In this document: piece after piece, positions 43,431 through 54,376 of the stretch
How the letters are laid out: the number at the start of each line of letters is the position of its first letter
How positions within the stretch are numbered: position 1 is the stretch's first letter
Assembly (NCBI GenBank): GCA_023053545.1
Contig: JAKZAN010000001.1
Location: 3,740,565 to 3,804,564, forward strand
From: Lepidurus packardi
Lineage: Eukaryota; Arthropoda; Branchiopoda; Notostraca; Triopsidae
Direction of reading: 5' to 3'
DNA length: 64,000 bases
Position numbers and translations under genes: made by a program
The notes under the pieces: model-generated
What the model was told of the DNA's origin: nothing
The model's input: the letters and a program-made list of their open reading frames with translations, nothing else
Database searches by the model: none

Positions 43431-43559
43431 GAGTGCATTAGGAAGGATTGATGGGTAACAAACTTCAAACTCTATACTAACATACTTACAGTGCTTGTAC
43501 CTTTCATGTTTCTCACCTTCAAGTTATAAAAGGACCAGAAGACCTGGCCTACTATTGCC

Positions 43560-43867
43560 CTTATTTCTGAGCAATGCGGACACAGACTTGAAGAACAGAT
43601 TCATCTCTTTGAGAGCATCAAGCCACTATTTACTAAAGGTATATGCTTCATTATCCAGTGTGATATTTTTACTAATATTTGCTTTATTAGCCCATGCTTG
43701 TTACTTTCAAAAAGCGTTCGAGAATGATCATGTCCCAATTGTGCAAATGTCTACCGTCACCGAAGAAGGAGTAGTGGAAGTAAAGACAGACGTAAGGGCG
43801 GATTATTTATTGGTTTTCTGGTGTTCAATTTGGATTGTCTAGGCTTGTGAGCGTTGATTGCTAGCTC
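43560..43867 (+). pseudogene. NOG1 pseudogene (unit 2), cut by Polinton insertion
   Basis: Exon blocks end at 43638, run 43691-43791, and start at 43843. The third is interrupted after CTAGCTC at 43867, where the other units continue ATCGTGTGGAAGG. This junction is the left end of the Polinton. Confidence 0.85.
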
Positions 43868-44127
43868 AGTAGTATAGGTACCACCATTACTGCCACCTCC
43901 ATTACTGCCGCACCAATAGGAAGACTCCATTTCTCCCAAGCCCCGCCCCTTTTATGGCTGCACCAATAGGATGCCTTCATTTCTCCCTTAGTCCCCGCCC
44001 TGACGCCTGCGCAGTATGGTTTGACAACACCTAGTTTCTAGCGTTTCCGCCACTTTCACGTTGGCGCTGTCCTCACAATTGAGCAGCTCTCGTGTCGACA
44101 ACAGTGTCCTCCGCAAACAAACTTAAT

Positions 44128-44486
44128 TACCATTAAAGTTAAAATACACTTTTTCGGACTCGACATTAAAGTTAAAGACACTTTTTCAGGATTACCATTA
44201 AAGTTAAAGACACTTTTTCAGATTCGACATTAAAGTTAAGGACACTTTTTCGAGAATAGACATTAAAGTTAAAGACACTTTTTCAGAATCAGCATTAAAG
44301 TTAAGGACACTTTTTCGAGAATAGACATTAAAGTTAAAGACACTTTTCGAGATTCATCATTTAAGTTAAAGACACTTTTTTCACAAAATACACACACATT
44401 TAAGTAAAGACACTTTTTCAAAAATAGACATTAAAGTTAATGACACTTTTTCGGAGATAGACATTTAAGTTAAAGACACTTTTTGT
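44128..44486. repeat. Minisatellite near the Polinton end (about 11 x 33 bp)
   Basis: About eleven imperfect units of roughly 33 bp built on ATTAAAGTTAAAGACACTTT followed by a TTC and a variable A/G-rich spacer. The inverted right arm shows only three or four units (55.31-55.41 kb) before the gap, so repeat collapse probably caused the assembly break. Confidence 0.9.
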
Positions 44487-44599
44487 AAGTTTAACCTTCG
44501 AAATGTATTTTCTTTCAACAAATACAATTACAAATTCATTCAAAATAATGGTTGGTGGTTTCACTACACTGTAAGATTTTTTGGAGAGTGTGCCATCAT

Positions 44600-44955
44600 G
44601 CTCATCAGACTATCAACTGTTGCACACACATTGATAACACCAACTCACCAACTCTTGCGTTTGCACAGCCCCTCTGGCTAGGGTGCTTGTCAGCTCACAC
44701 TCCCCTCAAGCTCCTGTGTTGGCCAATCCTCACTCTTCCATCGGTATGATTCCTCAGATGAGCGCGCTTGACAACCCCCTCTTTGACATCTGTGCAACCC
44801 TTAGACTGAACAGTTTCAAAATCCCCAATTCTCGCAACCACACACCCACACACACATTCCAACCAGGGTGTTTGACAAACTCAAGGCTATCACCAGCACG
44901 TCTCCCATTTATGAAACCAGTGGAACCAACACAGATCAACACGATGGTTCAATAA
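44600..44955 (+). CDS. Short open frame of unknown product (left arm)
   Basis: A frame open to TAA 44955, ending 19 bp before the next gene's ATG, contains SHSPQAPVLANPHSSIGMIP and a Pro/Thr-rich tail. No convincing ATG, domain or signal peptide is seen. It could be the last exon of a spliced gene. The same frame is in the right arm (minus, ending at 54840). Confidence 0.3.
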
Positions 44956-44974
44956 ACTCTGCTAGAGCATAAGA

Positions 44975-45418
44975 ATGACTGAAGACTTGGCTGTAGTCTA
45001 TTTCAGATTAGTCGACAACAGCCCTGTGGAGTTAACCACATGTTTTATTAATTCCAAATTATCTCGAAACAATTTTTACTACCAACATTTCACATGGGGA
45101 AATGACCATGATCAAGACTGGTCCTTTGACACGATGGGTGTTTTCTTCAATCATCTAGCCCGCTCAATCCGAAAATATCGAGTTTTAACATGGGGCGATC
45201 CCTCGTTTGAAATTCTCTCACAAGGACTTCAACAACCCATTGAGAACTTGGCAGGATACAATTGTCCTACAGTCAACGAAATTTTCTGTCCATTTGAACC
45301 ACCCTATTGTCCTAAACATCAAACAACCCCAACTCTTTGTACGCTATTCCAAACCTACAAATTCGCTTATTGGTTAACCCGAGATGTAGAACGAATCAAT
45401 GTAAATACACGTTGTTAA
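44975..45418 (+). CDS. Polinton Cys/His exonuclease-like protein, left copy
   Basis: 147 codons from ATG to TAA. The pattern is an N-terminal beta-rich part with FTWGNDHDQDW, then RVLTWGDPSFEILSQGL, NCPTVNEIFC, a CPKH and LCTLF pair of Cys/His positions, and KFAYWL. This arrangement (WG/KG before a conserved L, a CP, then C-x2-H and a C near a final WL) resembles small nuclease-like proteins often encoded by invertebrate Polintons and related viruses, which are thought to be degenerate DEDD exonucleases. That link is by pattern only. It may be the 3' part of a larger protein. An identical copy is in the right arm. Confidence 0.5.
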   Translation: MTEDLAVVYFRLVDNSPVELTTCFINSKLSRNNFYYQHFTWGNDHDQDWSFDTMGVFFNHLARSIRKYRVLTWGDPSFEILSQGLQQPIENLAGYNCPTVNEIFCPFEPPYCPKHQTTPTLCTLFQTYKFAYWLTRDVERINVNTRC

Positions 45419-45670
45419 ATAATTTCGAGACTTATATTTGAATGTTGCGCCGCACACATATACACACAACTTATAGATGTCGCCTTATGCGTACAACAAC
45501 AACAAACACGAGGTTAAAAGAAATCCTTTTCACAATTCATGTCGAAACGAACACTAGTTATTAGTGCTTCTGAAGTTTTCATACCAGTTTGAATTTTATA
45601 TATGTGTCTACACGTGTTTGAACATATTTTGTTTGTAGGAATCGGTCAAGGTAAAGGAAATCAAGTAACA

Positions 45671-45955
45671 ATGAAAACCCCAGCTTTTTTAAATTTGGAG
45701 ACGAATGCTGGTGGGTTATTATCTAATTTGTTATTTATAAACTAATCATTATTATTTGTGTTGATGTTTTTCTTTCTATTTGTAGAGCATGAAGATCTGG
45801 ATAAATGGTTAGATGCTATGTTGGTAGAATTTCCAATTCTCCAAGCTTTGGACGTAACACCAAACACTCAAGCTGCCAACATCCCCGATGTCCCCAACAT
45901 CCCCAATATCAACGTTATTATTATTATTATTATTATTATTTATTGCAACATATAA
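45671..45955 (+). CDS. Small two-exon Polinton protein, left copy
   Basis: Exon 45671-45710 (acceptor upstream at 45638, so coding may begin earlier) joins 45786-45955 across a GT-AG intron to give at least 69 codons. It contains EHEDLDKWLDAMLVEFPILQ, a stretch of NIPDVPNIPN repeats, and a run of Ile encoded by an ATT microsatellite before the stop. No domain recognised. The same gene is in the right arm (minus, 53840 to about 54124). Confidence 0.45.
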
Positions 45956-46142
45956 GGCTAATTATCCAAACAACCTCAGCCCTTTCACCCGCAAACCTGG
46001 CCCAGCTAGAAACAGTTCTGTCTGTTTTAAATAAAAATACGACAACCGTGAATATTAATGTTAACATTATAAATTTGTGAAAAAAAAAAAAAAAAAAAAA
46101 AAACATACACATTCAACTTTAATCTGGTTATTTATTTTCATT

Positions 46143-46750
46143 TTAAATTTCATCGTTTTCCGATAGTTCCTCCATCGAGGCTAGTTCATCCAGAACCACG
46201 TCTTCGCTAGTGCTGAACCTACTCCAGCTGGAGGTGCAAAAAACATGTTTACGCCAGCATCTCCATCCAGAGTAACCAGCACCCGCCATAGTGATGAGAC
46301 CGCCAATAACTTCAACTATTAATATAAGAATGAGTTTTGATTCTTTGTTTTCAGATTTTTGAACAGCATACAAACTAGTATTGCGATTTCCTCCGCCTCC
46401 TCCCCCTCCACTTCTTCAACCTCAACAGGTAATTCGGTTGGAACGATGATTCTGGATGACTCCACCTGGGCACCACACTTTGGAAATGTGAGCACACCAG
46501 GCTCATCCCATCCAAAAAGTGTATTCTGGGTGATACATCCATGTTTGCCAGTTATATCGCCCACAAAGTAACAGCGTGTATGGTTTTGACATTCAATACA
46601 CGTTTGATGTATTGAACAACCTATATATATATATACATGAGTACCTATTCTATAAAAAAAAAAAAACTTACCGTCTATAGGGAACATCTTAACACCCATC
46701 GAAAGCGAAAAAAAGATCAAACAAATAGAAAAAATACGGATTGATACCAT
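46143..46750 (-). CDS. Polinton cysteine-rich membrane protein A
   Basis: Exon 1 (46672-46750) encodes a signal peptide (IFSICLIFFSLSMGV). A 50-60 bp intron leads to exon 2 from about 46620, with a PSI-like cysteine pattern (CSIHQTCIECQNHTRC, then GC and FPKC), an acidic stalk (VEVEEVEGEEAEE) and, in another frame, a transmembrane helix (LILILIVEVIGGLITMAGAG) with a basic WRCWRKH anchor and a tail ending ENDEI. The frame change near 46.38 kb means either an undetected intron or a frameshift. The topology is type I: signal, small Cys-rich ectodomain, one TM, short tail. The 3' half is duplicated in the right arm. PSI-domain assignment is by cysteine spacing only. Confidence 0.5.
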
Positions 46751-47219
46751 TTTTGGATATTATAGCCTACACTTGGTTGTCTATACATGCGATGTTATAG
46801 TATGTACATTTAAAACCGGCAAATTTGGCGCTACAAGCACGGCAGCGCTACCTAGAATTGTAATGATAAACTTAAAGTTGAAGTTATTGTTGTTTTTCTG
46901 TTTACCTTAGCATGCATGCGTCGACAGAAGTAAATTAATAAAACAACAATATATACAAACGTGCCAATCAAGAAGATTCCACCTTTAAACAATACTTGAT
47001 TAAACACAATACTGTATGTGTAGAATGTAATACCTAGAATGTAATATAGCTCAACCAACACTGCAATGCAGTACCTACGTAACCTACGACCTACGTAAAA
47101 ATTAATTTTACATAGCCCGATTCCTCCAACGGAATCGCACAGAAAGGACACGCGGACGCAAATCCATTAGTTCCATGCGGTAAAGCAACGGACTCCCAAT
47201 ACCTAACATAAAGAACCGA

Positions 47220-47345
47220 TTTAACATAAAGAAATTTGTAATTTTGTAATGTTTTAATGTTTTAATTTTTTAATGTTTTAATTGTTTAATTTTTTAATGT
47301 TTTAATTTTGTACATGCGTACATTTTGTAATTTTAATTTTTTATA
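47220..47345. repeat. TTTTAATG microsatellite
   Basis: Imperfect repeats of TTTTAATG/TTTTAATT units inside the Polinton, between the two cysteine-rich genes. AT-rich, no coding function seen. Confidence 0.75.
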
Positions 47346-48348
47346 TTTCTTTTCTAAATTCCTGTGCCGCTTATGTAAATTCCTGTGAATATAATAAATT
47401 CTTTTGCCGCTTATTCCTGATTCCTGTAACGTTTATTCGCTGGATGTATTTTTTGTATATTAATTTTTTAATCTAAAAAAAAAATAATAATAAAAAATAT
47501 GCTATGAAAAAGATCTTTGACGATGATTTTTTTTTTATTTTGGTTATATAATTTTTGCTAGATGCTGTAACATGCAGTGTTCTGGATCAGATCTGTAAAT
47601 TTTCCGAAAAAAATCAATCAAATCACTGCCAATTTAGGGTCAACGCCGATCATATCAATAATGGCCTATTTATGTGAGTGATATAATTTGTTTAAAAAGA
47701 TCTAGAACACCGGTAACAAACATCTGTTCGCGGCAACTGCACCAAACTGAAACCGAGTTCGCGGTTCGAGAATGCGGGTTCTAAACACACCATGTTTAAG
47801 ACAGTTGAAGCTGTAAGTAAATAAAGCATAATAGTAATATTTATACGTACTAGTGAAGTGGCTTATTAGTTCACAGGTTAATATAAAGTACATTAGAACA
47901 CACCGCTTGTTCTTTAACCAATTTGGACAAATTAAGGGGATTACAGCAAACAGGGACGGGAAAGAGTAGCAGGGGGTGGTAAAACTGGGTGGAGTGGGGT
48001 TGCTCAGGGAATAGCTTGCTAGCACAGCCAACTCTGACCTCGACGACTTCTGCGTTTTCTTTTAACATAGGAAATGCGGACGTTTTTCCCATCAAAAATG
48101 ACCATATAAAGTGCTTTATCTCAAAAACTATCTGTCCGATTTTCTTAGTTTTTCCACTATAAATCTTACAAAAAAATCAAGGATTTTTTGAGACCATTTT
48201 CATGCCTGTCAGACAATTTTGAAAAATTCGACCGGCCTCCCTAACTGCATTGCTGTTGTAACCCAAATCTAGAAGCAGAAAAGCTATTATAGAAATTGAA
48301 CTGTGAAGTTTTTAAAATCAATAACACTCCTAGATTATCCCTCCTCAC

Positions 48349-49133
48349 CTTTGTCATCAACAACCGATTCAAATATTGTAAGGTGAGTGTTGTTGGGAGA
48401 GATATATTTGACATTGTCATCATCATTATCATCAGTTGCAACATACGATTCTACTTTAAATCCATTAAAAAGTTTGTTAGATATGTAAAGTTCATACCAG
48501 TAGTTATTGTGAAAGCTATACGATTTGTAGATTCTTCCACATCTTTATCATCACCACCAACCGATTCAAAGATTGGAAGGTGGGTGTTGTTGCGAGAGAG
48601 ATATTTAAAATCATTGGTGGATGTAACATACGATTCTACTTCAAGATTAAGAGGTTTGTTATAGATATGTAAACTTCATACCGGTAGTTATTGTGAACAT
48701 TGTAGGATTTACAGACGTTGATGATGATGGAACTTCCATTAGCTTGGTAGATTGTTCTATCAAAAGAAATTTATAGAATACTACAATGTTACACAATAAA
48801 TGTAGTTATCAAAAGAGCTGTTGTTGTACCGTTGAGATTTGGAGAAGAAGTTGACATGGTTGTGTTTTCCGAACAAGTAAAAAAAAAAATTATTCTGTTC
48901 CCCTTAACACATTTAGAGATAGGGTGACATACATGCTGCCCTCCCCAAACGTATACCCCATAGTAGCATCCCGGAACACTTCGACAAACCTCACAACCTA
49001 ATTTATCATTAGGACAAACTAGTAAAAGAGAAAAGAATTGTTACCAAATAGAGACCGATGATTATTGCGTCTTACCCTTGAAACTGTTAACAACAGTTAA
49101 AAACATCCACACCAAACACCAAACATGTTTCAT
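48349..49133 (-). CDS. Polinton cysteine-rich secreted/membrane protein B (3' end open)
   Basis: Exons 5'->3': 49076-49133, 48830-49018, 48682-48756, 48498-48635, 48349-48450. All have GT-AG borders and every intron is phase 1. Exon 1 is a signal peptide (MKHVWCLVWMFLTVVNS). Exon 2 holds a compact cysteine motif (CPNDKLGCEVCRSVPGCYYG, then more Cys) like the PSI-type region of protein A. Exons 3-5 are Ser/Thr/Asp-rich. Exons 4 and 5 are duplicates sharing ESYV, NNTHL and IFESV, from a tandem repeat of about 180 bp. A sixth exon may start after TTCTAG near 48.26 kb. A hydrophobic segment at 46.9-47.0 kb (GTFVYIVVLLIYF) could be its TM exon, but the join is not shown. Confidence 0.55.
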
Positions 49134-49211
49134 TTTCCTATTCGAGCGACTGTACTGAACAAAGAATATATCATACTGAGGAAGAGTTCTTTAAAATAGG
49201 AAACATTTTTT

Positions 49212-49874
49212 TTATTTCCTAACGGTTTTTACAGGCTGGTGCACTCTTGCATATACAATAGGTTCACCTTTCATGTTGAAAATATCTGACATAAGACGAT
49301 GAGTGTCAGGAGTGTTGGGATCGAAGGAGAGCATCAAATAACAGTAAGGTTCTTCACAGGCATGCTCGTACGCATCCATAAAATATCTCAGTTTACCAGG
49401 GAACATTTGAGCTCCAATAGCTCGAATTTGAGTAACATCTCGAGCAGTTTTCATTAGAAACATGTGGGAGCAATTAAGAGAGATGGTGCGAAGGTTGCTA
49501 TAAAACGGGTTTTGTGTAATCATGATGACGGAGATATTGGCATGGTGGGAATGTTTGGTAAAGATGTTCTCCAATGCTTTTGATTTACCATCTATAGTTT
49601 CCATCAGATCATCCAGAATGAGTAAACTGTTGGCTGGTAAAGTTTCTTTAATATCATTTTCGTCAAACCCGGCTTGAAAAGTAATATTGTCCAACTCCGA
49701 CTGGAGTTGTGCAAAAAGCGGTTGCCACGCTCCATAACAATAGCGTATACGTTCAGGACAGGGAGTGAACATTGACGATAGTTGTCGAAGCAGCTGGGCT
49801 ACCACCTCGCTTTTACCCGATTGTGAAGGACCAGCAATGAGGATGCGCACTGGATGTCTAAACAACTCCTCCAT
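49212..49874 (-). CDS. Polinton packaging ATPase (FtsK/HerA-type)
   Basis: 220 codons, single exon, from ATG to TAG-free stop just inside 49212. Walker A is GPSQSGKSEV (about residues 15-24), Walker B LLILDDLM (about 84-91). These are followed by the conserved sensor-like block SVIMITQNPFYSNLRTISLN and a C-terminal GYL-type segment (CYLMLSFDPNTPDTHRLMSD). Length and motif order match the genome-packaging ATPases of Polintons and adenovirus-like elements, which pump DNA into capsids. It is divergent from the polymerase gene with about 95 bp between starts, so they probably share a promoter. The frame is intact. Confidence 0.9.
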   Translation of the reverse strand: MEELFRHPVRILIAGPSQSGKSEVVAQLLRQLSSMFTPCPERIRYCYGAWQPLFAQLQSELDNITFQAGFDENDIKETLPANSLLILDDLMETIDGKSKALENIFTKHSHHANISVIMITQNPFYSNLRTISLNCSHMFLMKTARDVTQIRAIGAQMFPGKLRYFMDAYEHACEEPYCYLMLSFDPNTPDTHRLMSDIFNMKGEPIVYARVHQPVKTVRK

Positions 49875-49970
49875 ACTAACAAATGAGTTCCTCCTCTTCT
49901 AGTTCCGAGTCTTTAAGCACTAACACGCCATGAAAATCGTGCTCAGTAGCCCTCAGGACAGCGTTTGACA

Positions 49971-52900
49971 ATGAATTCTGAATATAGTCCAATCTTAGGC
50001 GATTTGATTCGTGAATTAGGTATTGATGTTGATGAGGATGACGAGTCACAAGCAGGTGCTGGCGAAGAATTCCCCGCTCCACACCCATCAATCCGTACTC
50101 GAACTCTCAATCGCGGCATCAAGCGTCGACAACGACGTTTGAAACGTCGTCGTCAAATTTTAAATCCTCTGCCAACGATCGCCCTTTCACCACCCCCTCC
50201 AACAAGTGTTGCAGAACCTCTCACACCCAATATACCACCACCGCAATCGATTGAATCTAACCACAATGAATTTTTTGAATTGAATAGTACACTAGCTGGA
50301 CATTTGCGGGAATATCGATTGATTGTTGGACCTGAGCGTTACCCGATTGTAACAGCCGAACAATTGATGAGCGAGTATAGTTCACAAATTCTCGGATTAT
50401 TGAAAGCTCAACTACGAAAGAGTTTGTCTGTGAAAATCAAATTTGTAGTTCATAGCGTTATGAGTAAAATCATAAACACTCCTGAAATCAACCGCAGCGA
50501 ACGCTACCCCCGTTTTTTCCACAGTGTGTATGTTATCGTGCTCCCAACTTCAGATTTAAATCAAGTTATGCAAAATGCATTTGATCATATTGCCAACGTG
50601 ATCCACAATCGTCAGAATCAAGCTGGTTCTGGTTGGCGGATGGAGTACATTAGTGAGCTTCGAGCTTCAGTGACCACGTTTGTTCCTATGGCAGGTAGTG
50701 GTAACGACTCTCACCAGATACGGTTACCTGCCGGCATCGCTAAACGCAAAGCTGTTGTTAATATCGAACGTTGCGGTGATCAATGTTTTGTCTACGCGGT
50801 CAAAGCGGTGCTAGCTCGTCAACATGCTGCAACTGACGAAAATTCTCAGTTTTTTATAAAACATCATAGTGCTAAAAGTTTAGATGATCTCTTCGCCCGT
50901 TATCCCGACAGATTACCGACCATTAATCCACAAGTGCTAACCTATCCTGTTAAAATTCAAGACATAACTGCTTTTGAAGAAGCCCATTCAATCGCTATTA
51001 ATATCTTAGCTTTTGATACTTTACCGTTTGGATGTTTTGACGAGAGTGATGAAGAAGCAGAAAATCCTAAACGCTCTAAACTCCCACCAACTCTTGTTGC
51101 CACCCCTCGAAATATTTATCCTTTTCGTATTTCTGGGAAAACCTTTTTCAAACCCAACACCACCCTCTGCCAAGAACCGGTTAATCTTTTGTATACATGC
51201 ACCGGTCCGGGGCAAGGACATTTCTGGCCTATTCTTTCACCAAATCGTTTGTTGGGTAAAGATCAACTACATAAGGATCATTATTGTCTCAAATGTCTAA
51301 ACGCGTTTAAAAGTTCCCGGTCCCTAGATGCTCATAAAATGTACTGTTTGGAAAACAAACAAAAAGCAGTTCGACTCCCCACTCCTGGGAAGAACGATTT
51401 TGTTCAGATGCGATGTTTTACTGCAGCACAACGTGCCCCTTACATAGCTTTTGCCGATTTTGAATCTCTTTTAGTTTCTTATGATCCAACTGATGAAGAA
51501 CACTCTCCCGTCAATCAAAAGCTTCATCGTCACGAAGCTCTATCTTTTTGTTATTTGGTGCTCGACCTGCAGGGGAGTGAAGTGGCATACCAGCGCTATG
51601 TTGGCCCTAATGCAGGTCAGATTTTCCTACAAAACATCTTAGAAACAGCAGCAAATCTTGAACAAGTGGTGCGCTCAACAAATTTTCCCCTCAATGAAAA
51701 AGATGTGTCAATGGCAATAAGAGCCCGACATACAGCTACTATATGCGTACACTGCAAGAAACCCTTACCCCAAGATTTGTCCGAGCGTATGATAGATCAT
51801 GATCATTTTGACGGTTCTTTCCGGGGTATTGCTCACCGAGGTTGTAATCTCCATTGTAAATTGGAAAACTACGAATTACCTGTCTACTTCCACAATTTAC
51901 AGTAAGTATCTGTGAAAACCGATAAACCGAATCCAAATAATCTGTTGTTTCTAGGAATTACGATGGACATTTCATCTGTCAAGCATTGGAGCATTACGGG
52001 CAAGACATTGACATTATCCCCAAATCCATGGAAAAGTTCTTGACTTTTAAAGTTGATAACGTTCGCTTTCTGGACAGTCTTCAATTTATGAACACTAGTT
52101 TGGAACGTTGGGCTCAAGTTCTCTTGAAAAAGGGGCTCCACTCCTTTCAATGTTTGAACCGTGCGGCTGCGGTAGCGGGGAATCAAGAGAAACTCAAACT
52201 CTTAGCGCGCAAAGGGATATTTCCCTACGAGTTCATGACTAGTCTGACAGCTCTTGATTTACCACATTTACCATCTCAACTGGCCTTTTTCTCCACCCTA
52301 ACTGGTTGCTCAGTTTCAGATGAGGATTACATTCATGCACAAAACGTTTGGGATACTTTCCAATGTCGCACATTACGCGACTATCACAACTTGTATTTAG
52401 AGTGCGATGTCCGCATTCTAGCCGACTGCTTTTCCACCTTACGTCAAACAACCTATCACCATTCGGGTTTGGATGTAGCCCATTTTTACAGCATTTCGCA
52501 TTTTAGCTGGAACGCCTGTTTGTACACAACGGGGGTGACGATGGAACTTTATGACCGATGTACATGCATAGTATGGTTAAACAAAACGTGCGAGGGGGGC
52601 TAACCATGGTGTCCCAACGTCATGCTGTAGCCAATTTACCAGACTTGCCACATTATGATCCTACACGCCCTAATAGCTCCATCGAATATATCGATGCTAA
52701 CAACTTGTATGGATGGGCGATGGTTCAAGCTTTACCCACCGATGGAATTTGCTGGTTATCAACCAAAGAATGCCCCAGTTTGAACGAAATCCTCTCGTTA
52801 ACCCCAGATTCGCTCTATGGTTATGCCCTACTAGTCGACATGGAATATCCTGCCCATTTACACGAAGAACACGACGATTTTCCCTTTATGTCTCGCAAAG

Positions 52901-53358
52901 AACAAATAACATGGGATATGCTAAGCCCCGCAATCCAAGAGCATTATCTGAAGGATGGGAAAACATTTCCCTCTCGTGTTGAAAAACTATGTGTCACCTT
53001 AAACGCTAAAGAAAAATATCTGATTCATTACAGAATGTTGCAGCTGGCTTTAAGTCACGGATTGTTAGTGATCCGAATGCATGGTGGTATCAGATTTCGT
53101 CAGACAACGCTGTTTCAGCCCTACATCGAATGCAACACCGCTTTGCGAGCTGCCGCCACCAATGACGCTGATCGTGAATCATTCAAACTGATGAATAATT
53201 CCATCTTTGGTAAAATCATTCTAACTTAAACTCATACTTTTGACTAACCTTCGGTTAACATTTCAGGTAAAACTGTAGAAAACGTAGACAACCGAGTCAA
53301 CATCTACGTAATAAACAACGAGAAAACTCTTGTGAGTTTAACAGCCAGTCCAGCCTTA
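49971..53358 (+). pseudogene. Protein-primed DNA polymerase B, truncated and frameshifted
   Basis: The ATG at 49971 opens a 1,931-nt exon (to 51901). Introns at 51902-51954 and 53210-53266 have GT-AG borders. Visible in order: an Arg-rich N-terminal stretch, a conserved block (NIERCGDQCFVYA), a C-C-H-C zinc finger (about 437-460), Exo I FADFES (about 493), an endonuclease VII-like insert (IDHDHFDGSFRGIAHRGCN, about 600-620), Exo II YFHNLQNYDGHF across the first intron, Exo III YLECDVRIL, polymerase motif A YIDANNLYGWAM, and motif B NNSIFGKT. A one-base shift near 52.55 kb breaks the frame between Exo III and motif A. The right inverted arm begins at 53359, so motif C (the metal-binding Asp pair) is absent. 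It cannot make an active polymerase as assembled. Confidence 0.88.
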
Positions 53359-53374
53359 CCGAATTACCTGTTGA

Positions 53375-53653
53375 GGTTGAAGAAGTGGAGGGGGAGGAGG
53401 CGGAGGAAATCGCAATACTAGTTTGTATGCTGTTCAAAAATCTGAAAACAAAGAATCAAAACTCATTCTTATATTAATAGTTGAAGTTATTGGCGGTCTC
53501 ATCACTATGGCGGGTGCTGGTTACTCTGGATGGAGATGCTGGCGTAAACATGTTTTTTGCACCTCCAGCTGGAGTAGGTTCAGCACTAGCGAAGACGTGG
53601 TTCTGGATGAACTAGCCTCGATGGAGGAACTATCGGAAAACGATGAAATTTAA
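53375..53653 (+). pseudogene. 3' half of membrane protein A (right arm)
   Basis: Carries the acidic stalk, TM helix and tail of protein A in the opposite orientation. The signal peptide and cysteine-rich exon are missing, being replaced by polymerase sequence. It cannot be a complete gene. Confidence 0.7.
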
Positions 53654-53839
53654 AATGAAAATAAATAACCAGATTAAAGTTGAATGTGTATGTTTTTTTT
53701 TTTTTTTTTTTTTTTCACAAATTTATAATGTTAACATTAATATTCACGGTTGTCGTATTTTTATTTAAAACAGACAGAACTGTTTCTAGCTGGGCCAGGT
53801 TTGCGGGTGAAAGGGCTGAGGTTGTTTGGATAATTAGCC

Positions 53840-54124
53840 TTATATGTTGCAATAAATAATAATAATAATAATAATAATAACGTTGATATTGGGGATGTTG
53901 GGGACATCGGGGATGTTGGCAGCTTGAGTGTTTGGTGTTACGTCCAAAGCTTGGAGAATTGGAAATTCTACCAACATAGCATCTAACCATTTATCCAGAT
54001 CTTCATGCTCTACAAATAGAAAGAAAAACATCAACACAAATAATAATGATTAGTTTATAAATAACAAATTAGATAATAACCCACCAGCATTCGTCTCCAA
54101 ATTTAAAAAAGCTGGGGTTTTCAT
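53840..54124 (-). CDS. Small two-exon Polinton protein, right copy
   Basis: Inverted duplicate of the gene at 45671-45955, with the same splice sites, Ile-coding microsatellite and stop. Confidence 0.42.
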
Positions 54125-54376
54125 TGTTACTTGATTTCCTTTACCTTGACCGATTCCTACAAACAAAATATGTTCAAACACGTGTAGACACATATATAAA
54201 ATTCAAACTGGTATGAAAACTTCAGAAGCACTAATAACTAGTGTTCGTTTCGACATGAATTGTGAAAAGGATTTCTTTTAACCTCGTGTTTGTTGTTGTT
54301 GTACGCATAAGGCGACATCTATAAGTTGTGTGTATATGTGTGCGGCGCAACATTCAAATATAAGTCTCGAAATTAT

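Larger units (their letters stand above)
44380..46437 (+). repeat. Left inverted arm of the Polinton
   Basis: Matches 53359-55416 in inverted orientation. Paired coordinates sum to 99,795 for most of the length and 99,796 at the inner end because of one A/T-run length difference. Coding frames in both arms are almost identical (one Ile/Thr change in a short shadow frame). Confidence 0.92.

Noticed and set aside
46852-47151. Minus-strand frame with a TM helix inside the Polinton
   Set aside because: Could be the TM exon of protein B, but no splice path joining it to the exons at 48.35-49.13 kb could be shown, so it is not annotated as a gene.
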